This document shows, one piece after another, positions 52,023-61,108 of a stretch of DNA of 64,000 nucleotides. Below the pieces are notes generated by a model, which saw only the letters and a list, made by a program, of their open reading frames with translations, was not told where the DNA came from and ran no database searches. This stretch comes from JBLMYQ01 sp050260055 (GTDB lineage: Bacteria > Bacillota > Clostridia > Acetivibrionales > UBA4821): positions 62,001 through 126,000 of the forward strand of contig JBLNBO010000027.1 in NCBI GenBank assembly GCA_050260055.1, read 5' to 3'. Positions within the stretch are counted from its first letter, which is position 1, and every line of letters starts with the position of its first letter. Made by a program: the position numbers and the translations under genes.

Positions 52023-53168
52023 ATGGCTAATTTTGAACTGGTTGCAACAACTTTATTAGGTATTGAATCTGTTACAGCTAAAGAGCTTGAAGAGCTTGGC
52101 ATTGAAGTTATTAAGGTTGAAGATGGGCGGGTAACGTTTGCCGGAGATGAAATTACTATTTGTCAGGCAAATATATGGCTAAGAACGGCTGAACGTGTCT
52201 TAATAAAAATCGGAGAATTTAATGCGGTCACATTTGAGGAGCTGTTTCAAGGGACTAAAGCTTTTGATTGGTCTGCATGGATACCTAAAAATGGAGCTTT
52301 TCCTATAAAAGCATATTCATTGAAATCAAAATTGCACAGCGTTCCTGATTGTCAGGCAATTGTGAAAAAAGCAATTGTCGAAAAGTTAAAAGCATCGTAT
52401 AAAAATGATTGGTTTGAAGAAAAAGGGCCAATGTATAAGGTGCATTTGTCAATACTAAAAGATAAAGCAACTTTAATGATAGATACCAGCGGCGAAGGAC
52501 TGCATAAGAGAGGTTATAGAGAAATGTCAAATCAAGCTCCGCTTAAAGAAACTTTGGCTGCTGCCTTAATCTATATAAGCAGATGGAGAGCAGATAAACC
52601 ATTTGTAGATACATTTTGCGGTTCCGGAACAATTCCTATTGAGGCTGCAATGATAGGGGCGAATATCGCACCCGGATTGAAGAGAAAGTTTATTTCGGAA
52701 GATTGGCTTCAGCTGCCTTTCGAACTTTGGGATAAGACTAGGGCACAAGCTCAAAGATTAATTAAAAATGATGCAGTTATGGATATCTTCGGTTCAGATA
52801 TTGATGAGTCGGCTATAAGATTATCAAAGAAAAATGCAGCGATAGCGGGTGTAGATAAATTGATAAAGTTTAAGCAGCTGCCTGCTGAGGATTTTGAATC
52901 GCAAAAACAGTACGGTACAATAATTAGTAATCCGCCTTATGGCGAAAGGTTGAGCGATATCAAATCAGTTGAAAAATTATATAAAGAAATTGGGCGGACT
53001 TTTCAAAAGCTTGATACATGGTCATATTTTATACTTACCCCGAATGAAAATTTTGAAGCTCTTTTTGGAAAGAAATCTAACAAGAATCGTAAATTATATA
53101 ATGGCATGATAAAGTGCTACTTATATCAATATTTTGGGCAAAAGCCTCAAAAATCAAATAACGGATAA
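52023..53168 (+). CDS. THUMP-domain class I SAM RNA methyltransferase (RlmL/YpsC-like)
   Basis: A 381-residue enzyme. ATG 52023 lies 5 bases after GAGGT; the longer frame from 51984 lacks a site. An N-terminal ferredoxin-like/THUMP part (about 1-155) binds RNA. The Rossmann methyltransferase shows FVDTFCGSGTIPIEAAM (SAM), FGSDIDESAIRLS and the N6/N2 motif SNPPYGERL. YpsC/RlmL-type enzymes modify 23S rRNA guanosine (m2G2445 in E. coli RlmL); the exact base here is inferred. The stop codon lies inside the terminator stem. Confidence 0.94.
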   Translation: MANFELVATTLLGIESVTAKELEELGIEVIKVEDGRVTFAGDEITICQANIWLRTAERVLIKIGEFNAVTFEELFQGTKAFDWSAWIPKNGAFPIKAYSLKSKLHSVPDCQAIVKKAIVEKLKASYKNDWFEEKGPMYKVHLSILKDKATLMIDTSGEGLHKRGYREMSNQAPLKETLAAALIYISRWRADKPFVDTFCGSGTIPIEAAMIGANIAPGLKRKFISEDWLQLPFELWDKTRAQAQRLIKNDAVMDIFGSDIDESAIRLSKKNAAIAGVDKLIKFKQLPAEDFESQKQYGTIISNPPYGERLSDIKSVEKLYKEIGRTFQKLDTWSYFILTPNENFEALFGKKSNKNRKLYNGMIKCYLYQYFGQKPQKSNNG

Positions 53169-53200
53169 ATCTTTTTTGGATTTATCCGTTATTATATCGG
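53158..53200 (+). terminator. Terminator overlapping the stop codon of the RNA methyltransferase gene
   Basis: A perfect 14-bp inverted repeat (53158-53171 with 53179-53192) whose left arm contains the TAA at 53166-53168, followed by a weak T-rich region. Confidence 0.75.
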
Positions 53201-53247
53201 TTTTTATTTTCTTACTTTTTAATTATGCCGTCATATCATTTACTATA

Positions 53248-54417
53248 TTAGACTGGCAGTTCTTTCCTTGCATGGCTTACCTTTTTTATAACGAATAAGC
53301 ACAATACGAAAGATAGAATTATAACCCCGATTAAAACATAAATGTTTTTTATAATATTAATAACCAATAAAGTAATAGCCGTGAGTATTACAGCTATAAT
53401 TAGTGAAATAAAACCAGTTACTAGCGCGGCTATTCCGCTCAGGAAAGAGCCAACAACAGGCAAAATATGCAGAGATACATTTAAAGGCTCAAAGAACATG
53501 CATATTCCAATCCACATTAAAAATAATCCTAATCCTCTAAACATCCATAATCTTTGTTCATATTCAGATTGCATCTTTCCTAAAGCATTTTCCCTTCCGC
53601 CAACAAATAATCTAGCAAGATTTTTGTTTGTCCTTTTATCGTTATATGCTTGAATACTGCCGTCATTAAATAGACCGAGAGCTGTTCCAGCAAAGTCAGA
53701 ATTAACAGCTAAATAGCTTATTCTAACATCGCCAATCTGAGGTGATTGCAGAGATCCTTTGCCTTTAAATAGATACTGATCGCTTGCAAGGAGTATATCA
53801 TTGCTTAGCTGTATATTGTCTTTGGAAAGGTTGAGTTTTTGATATGCAGGAAAGGCTAGCTGTTCAGGTGAAATGGTAAACTCACCTATTTTTACAACCT
53901 GCGATTTTTTTTCTGAATTATTAATTGTCATTGAAGGGTTGACATGTTCATATCTATCCTTGAAATTGCTAGAACTTTCAGGGGTTGATTTCCACTGCTT
54001 ATTATATGAATATGTAGTCTTTTTAACTGTTGTTCCATCCATTTCCTCATATTCTCTTGTGCTTTTTGTTTCTACCCATGAATACATTTCAACCTTTCTT
54101 AATAAGGCAAGATAATTATCTGGTTTTAAATATTCGTCACCTAATTCGCCGTTTGATACGACTTTTCCGCTTACCATGACGAGATTACCATCGAATTTTG
54201 AATTTGGGCCTTCTTTTGCAGCATCTATTATGACTGCTTTTTTTGCTATTGATGTAGAATCAACTTGATTTTCATTCCAATATAAAACTCCGAATGATGC
54301 AATAAATACAAAGAATCCAAGTATTGCTGTTCCAATGGCATTTCCTCCCCTTCTGAAAGCTCCATACGGTCCTCTTGTTGAATAATCATATTGATACTCT
54401 GAATGACTATCTGACAT
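53248..54417 (-). CDS. Bacterial TMEM43 family membrane protein
   Basis: A 389-residue protein with one N-terminal helix (about 26-46; AILGFFVFIASFGVLYWNE), a large outside domain of about 240 residues and a C-terminal bundle of about four helices. The layout and motifs (RRGGNAIGTAILG, VEMYSWVETKS, QLWMFRGLG-like RLWMFRGLGLFLMWIGICM, GSFLSGIAALVTGFISL) match TMEM43/LUMA, a family shared with animals whose bacterial role is unknown. GAGAGGG precedes the start. It is followed by the DUF523 gene upstream on the same strand, 26 bases away. Confidence 0.88.
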   Translation of the reverse strand: MSDSHSEYQYDYSTRGPYGAFRRGGNAIGTAILGFFVFIASFGVLYWNENQVDSTSIAKKAVIIDAAKEGPNSKFDGNLVMVSGKVVSNGELGDEYLKPDNYLALLRKVEMYSWVETKSTREYEEMDGTTVKKTTYSYNKQWKSTPESSSNFKDRYEHVNPSMTINNSEKKSQVVKIGEFTISPEQLAFPAYQKLNLSKDNIQLSNDILLASDQYLFKGKGSLQSPQIGDVRISYLAVNSDFAGTALGLFNDGSIQAYNDKRTNKNLARLFVGGRENALGKMQSEYEQRLWMFRGLGLFLMWIGICMFFEPLNVSLHILPVVGSFLSGIAALVTGFISLIIAVILTAITLLVINIIKNIYVLIGVIILSFVLCLFVIKKVSHARKELPV

Positions 54418-54443
54418 ATTAAACCCTCTCTTCCTTCTGTTTT

Positions 54444-54893
54444 TTATTTATCTAACTCTAATTTATCAATGTCATTTTCAGTGTATACAGTAATTCCATT
54501 ATTTTTTAATAGCTCGCAAGTAATCCCATTTCCGTCTATCAATGTTCCAGAAAAGGTGCCGTCATATATTTTTCCAAAGCCACAGGAAGGGCTTTTGGAT
54601 TTCATTATAGCTTTATCTGCCCCAATTAATTTTGCAATTTCAAGTGTCTTTTCGGCACCATATTCAAATTCTTTCGTAAGGTTTTTTCCGGAAAATGATA
54701 GAACGCAGGTTTTACCTGATTGATTTGCTTTTATTTCAGTCCGTTCCCGTGGAATACCTAATCCAGCAAGTACTTCAGGACAAACTGGAATTGCCTTTCC
54801 ACTTTTAATCAGAGAATCAATTTTTTCGTTATAACTGTTTTTCCCGTCATATCTGCAATTAATTCCAGCTAAACAGGCACTTACTATATACAT
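54444..54893 (-). CDS. DUF523 family protein
   Basis: A 149-residue cytosolic protein. SACLAGINCRYDGKNSYNEKI, VCPEVLAGLGIPRE and KSKSPSCGFGKIYDGTF are the DUF523 signature, with three conserved Cys that could bind metal or an FeS cluster. Members are also found fused to DUF1722. Its biochemical role is not known. AGGAGA precedes the ATG. It probably forms a leftward unit with the exonuclease gene upstream and the TMEM43 gene downstream. Confidence 0.93.
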   Translation of the reverse strand: MYIVSACLAGINCRYDGKNSYNEKIDSLIKSGKAIPVCPEVLAGLGIPRERTEIKANQSGKTCVLSFSGKNLTKEFEYGAEKTLEIAKLIGADKAIMKSKSPSCGFGKIYDGTFSGTLIDGNGITCELLKNNGITVYTENDIDKLELDK

Positions 54894-54929
54894 TTTTTTC
54901 TCCTTGAGAATATTTTTTAGAAATCTGCT

Positions 54930-55550
54930 TTAATCACAAATACAGTAATTTGCATTCTTAAGCATTTCATAAAAATAGGTTTTGCCATTTTGAGTTTTTA
55001 ATGATAGAAGTTTTATAGCGGCGCATACATCATCCTCTGCCCTATGCGCTCTTGAAGTAAATATTCCGTGAGAATTTAATAAATTTCCTAAAGCACGAGA
55101 TTTGAAGCCTTTCCCCTTCCAATCAATGTTATTGATTGAACATAGCCAGGTTTTGTTATTGCATTTGTCTATCAAACGGCTTAAAAATCCTCTATCAAAT
55201 GATGCATTATGCGCAATTAAAAACTCTGCTTTATCTATTAAACACTCAATATGCTGAATATCCAATCTCTTGTCTTTAAGTTCTTCATAAGTGATATTAT
55301 TTACTCTTTGCGCACCAATAGAAATTGGGATTGAGGGTTCCCTTAAGCCTGTGTATTTCTCTACGATTCGTAATATCTCACCGTTATCTTTTCTGAATTC
55401 GAATAAATATAGAGAAAGTTCGATAATTTCATCATAATTTGGATTTAATCCTGTTGTTTCAACATCTACGAAGCCTGCAACGCCGAATAAATCAGAGTAT
55501 GCTTGGCTGGTATTTGTATCAGTTGTTAATTTATGTGTTGTTTCAGACAT
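54930..55550 (-). CDS. DEDDh 3'-5' exonuclease (DnaQ/PolC epsilon-like)
   Basis: A 206-residue exonuclease. The DEDDh acids are visible in FVDVETTGLNP, LIAHNASFDRGFL and HRAEDDVCA with the catalytic His. RNase T or polymerase proofreading-type activity is expected; without other domains it may be a free-standing DNA or RNA trimming enzyme. AAGGAG precedes the start. It is 30 bases downstream of the PHP phosphatase gene on the same strand. Confidence 0.92.
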   Translation of the reverse strand: MSETTHKLTTDTNTSQAYSDLFGVAGFVDVETTGLNPNYDEIIELSLYLFEFRKDNGEILRIVEKYTGLREPSIPISIGAQRVNNITYEELKDKRLDIQHIECLIDKAEFLIAHNASFDRGFLSRLIDKCNNKTWLCSINNIDWKGKGFKSRALGNLLNSHGIFTSRAHRAEDDVCAAIKLLSLKTQNGKTYFYEMLKNANYCICD

Positions 55551-55580
55551 TTTGGCTGCTCCTTTAAGAATGAATTGTTA

Positions 55581-56423
55581 CTATAAATTGCAATTAATCC
55601 ACTTTGAATCTAATAATATTTTTTGTTCATTAAAGCCAATGTCTTTAATGATTTTTACTGCTTCATCAAAATAGAAATTAATATTGCCTGGCGTATGAGC
55701 GTCAGAATTTAGAATAATTGGGATATTCATATTTTTACACTCATTCAAAATCCAATTGCTTGGATACATTGTAGTTAGATACTTTCTTGCTATTCCGCCT
55801 GTATTTACTTCGACAATTGAATCATATTTTTTAGCAATTTCTAATGTTGTTATAACCTCATCCTTGTACCATGATTCATTTTCGTTAAAGTAACAGTTAT
55901 CCTTATTGTGTTTTTTAAGCAAATCGAAATGGGCAATAATATCGGGTTTTATATCTATAATCATATTTCTTACTAAAGAGTAGTAATTCTTAACTAATGT
56001 TTTTATATTGCCGTCAAAAAATTCATGCAAAATCATATCAAAGTCTTCTTTGCTTCCGTCAACACATGTGTGCTTTCCAGAATTTTTGTCAGACATAATA
56101 TGTACCGCTCCAATTTTATAGTCTAAGCCCAGTGAATTAAATCGTTTATAATTCTCTCCAATAGCATCTAGATTGTAATCAATCTCTAGACCAAGGTTAA
56201 CGTCAATTATGCCTTTATATTTATTTTTAAGCAATCTTATAGTACTGCAATATTCTAAGAGGTCATCCTGCTTCATTACCCAGCATTCATAAATAGGAAG
56301 CGGAGCATGGCTAGAAAACCCTATTGACTTAAATCCTTTTTTTATAGCTTCTGATACAAATTCTTCTGGTTCCTTCTCCCCATCACAGAATCTGCAATGC
56401 ATATGAAAGTTTGCGCAACTCAT
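55581..56423 (-). CDS. PHP-domain phosphatase, histidinol-phosphatase (HisJ-like)
   Basis: A 280-residue PHP-fold metal phosphatase. MSCANFHMHCRFCDGEKEP carries the first metal His pair; LGLEIDYN, KIGAVHI, IIAHFDLLKK and NSDAHTPGN supply the rest. The size and end match HisK/HisJ, which removes phosphate from L-histidinol phosphate in histidine synthesis. No other his gene is near, so a different small phosphate ester is possible. GGAGGG precedes the start, one base after the GDPD stop. Confidence 0.85.
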   Translation of the reverse strand: MSCANFHMHCRFCDGEKEPEEFVSEAIKKGFKSIGFSSHAPLPIYECWVMKQDDLLEYCSTIRLLKNKYKGIIDVNLGLEIDYNLDAIGENYKRFNSLGLDYKIGAVHIMSDKNSGKHTCVDGSKEDFDMILHEFFDGNIKTLVKNYYSLVRNMIIDIKPDIIAHFDLLKKHNKDNCYFNENESWYKDEVITTLEIAKKYDSIVEVNTGGIARKYLTTMYPSNWILNECKNMNIPIILNSDAHTPGNINFYFDEAVKIIKDIGFNEQKILLDSKWINCNL

Positions 56424-56424
56424 T

Positions 56425-57153
56425 TTAGCCCTCCGAATATTTTAATAAAACATCTGCTTTGTCAGTAAAAACAGCATCTACGCCGAATTCATTTAATAGC
56501 TTAAAAACCTCAACATCATTAACTGTATAACACCTAATTTTAAATCCATTTTCGTGTAATAGATTAACATATTTACTATTGATACATATATCTGAATGGA
56601 CATCATTTGCTCCAATTGATTTTATATAATCTCCAGGGTTGTATGAAATCCCTGCACATAGAATTGCAGTCTGAATTTGCTTATCCAAATCTCGCATACG
56701 CCTGATTGAATAATGATTAAATGAAGAAATTATAGTCTTATCTTTTATTCCATACTCAGATATTATTTTTAATACCTTCTCTTCTAATCCGTCGTATTCT
56801 ATAAGAGAATTCTTAAGTTCAATATTAATTATTATATCTTTCTTATACAATAGCTCAATTACTTCTTCAAGTCTAGGGATTTTTTCACCTTGATAAGAAT
56901 GATTGAACCATCCACCTGCATCAAATTTACTTAAATCGCTGTAGGTATAATCTTTTATGAAGCCGGTTCCATTTGTTGTTCTACCAAGTATTTCGTCATG
57001 GATAACTACTATTTGATTATCCTTTGTAAGATGAACATCAAACTCTATGCCATCAATATCAAAATCGAGTGCTTTTTTAAAAGCACTCATTGTATTTTCA
57101 GGAGCTTTTGAACTTAATCCCCTATGGGCAAATATTTTACAACTTTTATTCAT
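56425..57153 (-). CDS. Glycerophosphodiester phosphodiesterase
   Basis: A 242-residue GDPD-family TIM-barrel enzyme. FAHRGLSSKAPENTMSAFKK has the catalytic His; IEFDVHLTKDNQIVVIHDE has the metal Glu/Asp and second His; INIELKN follows. It hydrolyses glycerophosphodiesters to glycerol-3-phosphate and an alcohol. No signal peptide, so cytosolic. AAGGAG precedes the ATG. It is upstream of the PHP phosphatase, nearly touching, so they are co-transcribed. Confidence 0.95.
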   Translation of the reverse strand: MNKSCKIFAHRGLSSKAPENTMSAFKKALDFDIDGIEFDVHLTKDNQIVVIHDEILGRTTNGTGFIKDYTYSDLSKFDAGGWFNHSYQGEKIPRLEEVIELLYKKDIIINIELKNSLIEYDGLEEKVLKIISEYGIKDKTIISSFNHYSIRRMRDLDKQIQTAILCAGISYNPGDYIKSIGANDVHSDICINSKYVNLLHENGFKIRCYTVNDVEVFKLLNEFGVDAVFTDKADVLLKYSEG

Positions 57154-57185
57154 TAGATTTCTCCTTCAAAATTGGAAACTTAGTA

Positions 57186-57656
57186 TTATAGATTCTGGCT
57201 TAAACGTATCATATCAACACATTCAATACCATTTTCTATTATCTTGTCTTCGTAATTCCTTTTAAAGAAATCTTTATCAATCCCTACAATTCTAAAACCG
57301 CATTTCTGATATAACCCTAATTGGCTAAGGCTTGAGTTCCCGGTTCCTATTTCGAGAATTTCGGCACCCATTTTTCTTGCAATGGTTTTTGCATGCGCTA
57401 TTAAAGATTTTCCTATTCCTCTTCGTCTAAAGTTTTCATCAACAGCAATGTTTACTATTTCTATTATTTTTGGTTTGGTGCTTATTAAGACATATACTCC
57501 TATAGTTTGGTTATCTATTGTACAGATATATACTTCACCAGTTTTTAGATGCTTTTGGATCAACTTTTCTGATGGGTCTGCCAAAAGCAGCAGCTCAAGA
57601 GGGGCACAATCATTTGATTCCAATTTAGTAATAATTAGTTTATCTTTAAGATTCAT
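57186..57656 (-). CDS. GNAT family N-acetyltransferase
   Basis: A 156-residue protein. The acetyl-CoA loop FRRRGIGKSLIAHA and the preceding beta-4 strand EIVNIAVDENF are typical, with LGLYQKCGFRIVGID at the end. Substrate unknown. GGGAGG precedes the start. It lies between a SAM methyltransferase gene (upstream) and the GDPD gene in a leftward series with short spacers. Confidence 0.92.
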   Translation of the reverse strand: MNLKDKLIITKLESNDCAPLELLLLADPSEKLIQKHLKTGEVYICTIDNQTIGVYVLISTKPKIIEIVNIAVDENFRRRGIGKSLIAHAKTIARKMGAEILEIGTGNSSLSQLGLYQKCGFRIVGIDKDFFKRNYEDKIIENGIECVDMIRLSQNL

Positions 57657-57677
57657 TGTTGCCTCCCTAAATTATAT

Positions 57678-58454
57678 TCATTTCTTTATTGCTGAAATTA
57701 TTGGCTGATGGTAGCTGGTTTCTTCCGGCATGTGCCAAGTCACATCTTTGAAGCCGGTTTTCTCTAGTAAATTCTTGAGTTCTTTCTTCGGAATTGCTCT
57801 ATACGAAGTTGATAGATTCGTAGTATTCCAATTATGATTTCCACCTGTTACAATAAATTGATTAACAATATAGTTGTTGCTGTCTTTCTCCCAATCCCAT
57901 ACTTGAAAAGCAATGCGTCTTTCAGATTTATTATCGATAACATATGGAGCCATTATTTGGGGCCTATCAATTATCAATTGGTCGTAATCTCTGATACTGC
58001 CTAAAAATAAGCCGTTATTATTTAACTTATCCCATATATTTTTAAAGGTTGTTAGTAAGTCTTCATCATTTAAAAGATGCGGCAAAGCATTATCAAATGT
58101 TATTACGACATCAAACAAGCCGTTGACCTGCTCTTTTAATTTAAGAAAATCTGCGACTCCAAAGGTTAATTTTGTACCCAATCTTTCAGCTTCTTTTTGT
58201 GCGCGCTCAACTGCTTTTGGGCTTAAATCTGTTGCATGCACTTTATAACCAAGCAATGCTAATCCTATTGCTTGGGTTCCTATACCACAAGAACAATCAA
58301 AAAGGCTAATTTCGTTTCTGGGTGTATCCATATACTGAGCAATTACTTTATTGACGGTATCTGAATGCCATTTTATGGAGTGATCCCAATCCTTAAAAAT
58401 CAGATGATAATCCTTTGAAAAGCTATCATAAAAATCAATTACTGATTCACTCAT
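57678..58454 (-). CDS. Class I SAM-dependent methyltransferase, small-molecule type
   Basis: A 258-residue Methyltransf_25/11-like enzyme. FDCSCGIGTQAIGLALLGYK binds SAM, with ATDLSPKAVERA and FDVVITFDNALPHLL following. It resembles glycine/sarcosine-type methyltransferases in its N-terminal helix and late YRAIPKKELKNLLEKTGF, but substrate is not assignable. AAAGGAG precedes the start. It leads the leftward series ending at the TMEM43 gene. Confidence 0.9.
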   Translation of the reverse strand: MSESVIDFYDSFSKDYHLIFKDWDHSIKWHSDTVNKVIAQYMDTPRNEISLFDCSCGIGTQAIGLALLGYKVHATDLSPKAVERAQKEAERLGTKLTFGVADFLKLKEQVNGLFDVVITFDNALPHLLNDEDLLTTFKNIWDKLNNNGLFLGSIRDYDQLIIDRPQIMAPYVIDNKSERRIAFQVWDWEKDSNNYIVNQFIVTGGNHNWNTTNLSTSYRAIPKKELKNLLEKTGFKDVTWHMPEETSYHQPIISAIKK

Positions 58455-58520
58455 TAATTAAATCTCCTTTATACAAATAAATATTGTTAAATAAAGCTTT
58501 TTCATATGACTCTCCTCTTT

Positions 58521-59402
58521 TTATGCGATATTATTTTTAACTTGAATTATAATCCCAAAAACTATCAGTATTAAGCCGATTACCGAATAATATGATATTA
58601 TTTCTGAGTTAAAAAGGTATGTCCACACCATTGCTAAAAAAGGAACTACATAAATAATATTTGCAATTTTGTGTGTATTGCCAAGATTCAATGCCTTAAA
58701 CCAAAACACAAAAGTAATTGAATTGATAATTCCTCCTAAGACAATAATGGCAATAATTGTGCTTAATGATTTTGGAATAATAAAACCTGAAGCCATTAAT
58801 GCTGTTGGAATTATTAAAATTACAGCTGAAATATTATATACAAGCATACTTGAATACTTATCATATTCATATTTTTTCCCTAAAACTGAGAAAAGTCCAT
58901 AACATACAGCACCCAATGCAGCAAGTAAGTATCCACCGGCATGTTCATTACTAAAGCTTGATATGCTGCCTTTTGTAAAAGCAATTAACGCACCTATAAA
59001 ACTTAATATAATTGCCAGAATTGTTTTATAATTATATTTTTCTTTTAATATTGGAATTGAAAAAATAACTATAAATACTGGCCATAGATAGTTAACAACA
59101 TTTACTTGACCGGCTGGGGCCAATGAAAAGCTTGTATAAAGCAAAATACTATATAAAAATATTCCGAGAAAGCCCATACCGAACATTAGAAAATAATCTG
59201 ATTTCTTATATGTTAAAAGCAAGTTCAGCTTTCCTTGATAATAATTTACTATGTAAAGCGATAAAACGGAAACAATACTTGTATAAAATAAAAGTTGAAA
59301 ACTGTCAATTTCTCTTAAAGCAATTTTAGCTATAGCCGGAGTTGCTGACCAAAGAAGTATGGTTACAATCAAATAGAAATATGCAGATTTTGCTTTTGCC
59401 AT
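58521..59402 (-). CDS. DMT superfamily transporter, EamA type
   Basis: A 293-residue protein with ten predicted helices in two EamA repeats (LWSATPAIAKIALREIDSF in repeat 1; GAVCYGLFSVLGKKYEYDK in repeat 2). Family members export amino acids, nucleotides or other small metabolites; substrate unknown. AAGGAG precedes the ATG. A second EamA gene lies at 62543-63493; the two are clearly distinct paralogues. Confidence 0.93.
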   Translation of the reverse strand: MAKAKSAYFYLIVTILLWSATPAIAKIALREIDSFQLLFYTSIVSVLSLYIVNYYQGKLNLLLTYKKSDYFLMFGMGFLGIFLYSILLYTSFSLAPAGQVNVVNYLWPVFIVIFSIPILKEKYNYKTILAIILSFIGALIAFTKGSISSFSNEHAGGYLLAALGAVCYGLFSVLGKKYEYDKYSSMLVYNISAVILIIPTALMASGFIIPKSLSTIIAIIVLGGIINSITFVFWFKALNLGNTHKIANIIYVVPFLAMVWTYLFNSEIISYYSVIGLILIVFGIIIQVKNNIA

Positions 59403-59614
59403 TTTAAGCTCCTTAAAGTATGTTTAATGTATTAATTATACCAATTATTGCAATTTAGTTACATGTTTTTTCAAAATTTAATCTAAATGCAAGAACCGAT
59501 AAACCTTGCTATTATGAGAGAAGTTCACGCTAATTCTACATCATTCACTATATTTCATTGACCATTTCACCTTCATTTAATATAATTTTTATATCTTAAT
59601 TGGAGGGTAAACTT

Positions 59615-59953
59615 ATGACTAGAGCAATCGTCCCAATAATTCTATTAGTCATTTCAAATGTGTTTATGACTTTTGCATGGTACGGACATTTAAAATTCAA
59701 ATCGGCTGCTTTGCCTGTTGTAATTATATGCAGCTGGTTGATAGCATTTTTTGAATACTGCTTTCAAGTACCGGCAAACAGAATTGGAAGCGAATACTTT
59801 TCAACCGCACAGTTAAAAATTACTCAGGAAGTAATCACTTTTTCTGTATTTTTAGTATTTTCCGTTCTATATCTTAAAGAATCCTTTAAATGGGATTATG
59901 TAATATCATTTATCTTAATAACTTTTGCCGCATATTTTGCTTTTAGGAGCTAA
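59615..59953 (+). CDS. DUF486/DMT family small membrane protein
   Basis: A 112-residue protein with four helices. ATG 59615 lies 8 bases after GGAGGG. NVFMTFAWYGHLKF and FFEYCFQVPANRIG are the DUF486 hallmark. Small multidrug-resistance-like fold; function unknown. The upstream spacer 59403-59614 shows only AT-rich sequence. The stop is 52 bases before the next gene, so the pair may be co-transcribed. Confidence 0.92.
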   Translation: MTRAIVPIILLVISNVFMTFAWYGHLKFKSAALPVVIICSWLIAFFEYCFQVPANRIGSEYFSTAQLKITQEVITFSVFLVFSVLYLKESFKWDYVISFILITFAAYFAFRS

Positions 59954-60005
59954 ATATACTTTTTTTATTTTAAAAATATTTTAAATTATAAAGGGAGGTT
60001 TAATA

Positions 60006-60548
60006 ATGGTTAATTTAAAAGGAAATAAAGCAATAATGATTTCAGTTGCGGTTGTCTTGGTTTTAATTATTCTTAGCGTTATAACTTACTTATTTGTAAT
60101 TAATACTTTTGTGAATAAAACTAATTCAATAAAAGAACAAGCTAAATTAGCTGGACTAGATACAAATGTGCGAATTGCGATGAGCCTAGCTGAACCTTTA
60201 AACAACAATTATACTCATGATAACAACGGTTTATCAAAGCTAGAAAAAGATTTAGCTGTAAAGCTTGAAGGGTTTGGAGCAGAAAATCCTTTTACAAAAT
60301 CGAATAAGGTTGCTTCAACTCCTCTTGATAGTGCATCCCCCAGTCAAGCTGCCTTTGCATATGCAGCAGAAAGTAATGAAATCGAAGATGCCAAATATGA
60401 CGAGGAAACTAAGCCTGATAAAAATTATACAGGTGTAATAAAATATGATTCTTTTCTTAAAGACGGTCATATATATATTAAGTTTACAAGTATAGGAACA
60501 AATGGATTGCCAATTGAAGAGCCTAAAACTGTAGAGATTCTAAACTAA
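60006..60548 (+). CDS. Signal-anchored protein of unknown function
   Basis: A 180-residue protein with one N-terminal transmembrane helix (about 10-35; IMISVAVVLVLIILSVITYL) and an outside or cytosolic polar part containing an Ala/Ser-rich linker, then a beta-rich end (GVIKYDSFLKDGHIYIKFTS). The overall look is like minor pilin or small secreted accessory proteins, but no prepilin cleavage site is visible. AAGGGAGG precedes the start. Unrecognised family. Confidence 0.75.
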   Translation: MVNLKGNKAIMISVAVVLVLIILSVITYLFVINTFVNKTNSIKEQAKLAGLDTNVRIAMSLAEPLNNNYTHDNNGLSKLEKDLAVKLEGFGAENPFTKSNKVASTPLDSASPSQAAFAYAAESNEIEDAKYDEETKPDKNYTGVIKYDSFLKDGHIYIKFTSIGTNGLPIEEPKTVEILN

Positions 60549-60714
60549 ACTTAATCTTGATTTGTTGATAATTATTGCAAATAGTAATATAATTATTAAT
60601 ATATATTTTTTAATTTTTTAAGGCACATCATCGCAATAATTTGCAAAGTTTTTACCACTAATGCCGCAATTTTATTTTATGCGATTGTGTCTCAATGCGA
60701 GGAGGACGTTAATA

Positions 60715-61035
60715 ATGAAGGAAAAAGTAACTCAAGAAACAGATACTGTTGAATATCCAATAAGGCAGATTGTTGGAATTGGAAACAACTTCTGCTCTGG
60801 TTTCTTGGCAATTTTCGAGTATGAAGACGGTAGTGCCGGATGCTGCAAAGTATGGAAAGCTGATGAATTTATGGGATTTGATGTTGAAGTAAAATTTTCG
60901 GATTGTGAGAGTAAGATTGTGTTTGAGAAGACTACTACAACGAAAACAAGAGTATTTCTTAAACGTGAAACAAGCACAGTAACCGAAACGCTTAGCTTAG
61001 TTGAAGTTGTATTAAATCGCAACAGCGCACTATAA
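60715..61035 (+). CDS. Small cytosolic protein of unknown function
   Basis: A 106-residue protein starting at ATG 60715 after GAGGAGG; the frame extends upstream to 60661 without a site. It is beta-rich: QIVGIGNNFCSGFLAIFEYE then DVEVKFSDCES, and a long Thr/Lys stretch (KTTTTKTRVFLKRETSTVTE). Four Cys are present, two adjacent (GCCKV). No family recognised. It ends at a very strong terminator. The gap 60549-60714 shows nothing clear. Confidence 0.75.
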   Translation: MKEKVTQETDTVEYPIRQIVGIGNNFCSGFLAIFEYEDGSAGCCKVWKADEFMGFDVEVKFSDCESKIVFEKTTTTKTRVFLKRETSTVTETLSLVEVVLNRNSAL

Positions 61036-61080
61036 AAATACAAAAGGGTAACTTTCGTTACCCTTTTGTATTTTTATCAT
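61032..61080. terminator. Strong bidirectional terminator
   Basis: A perfect 21-bp inverted repeat (61032-61052 with 61057-61077). It starts inside the stop codon of the rightward gene and serves the convergent methyltransferase gene as well. Confidence 0.88.
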
Positions 61081-61108
61081 AAACTTTCTCCCTCTAAGCA
61101 TTCTAAAA

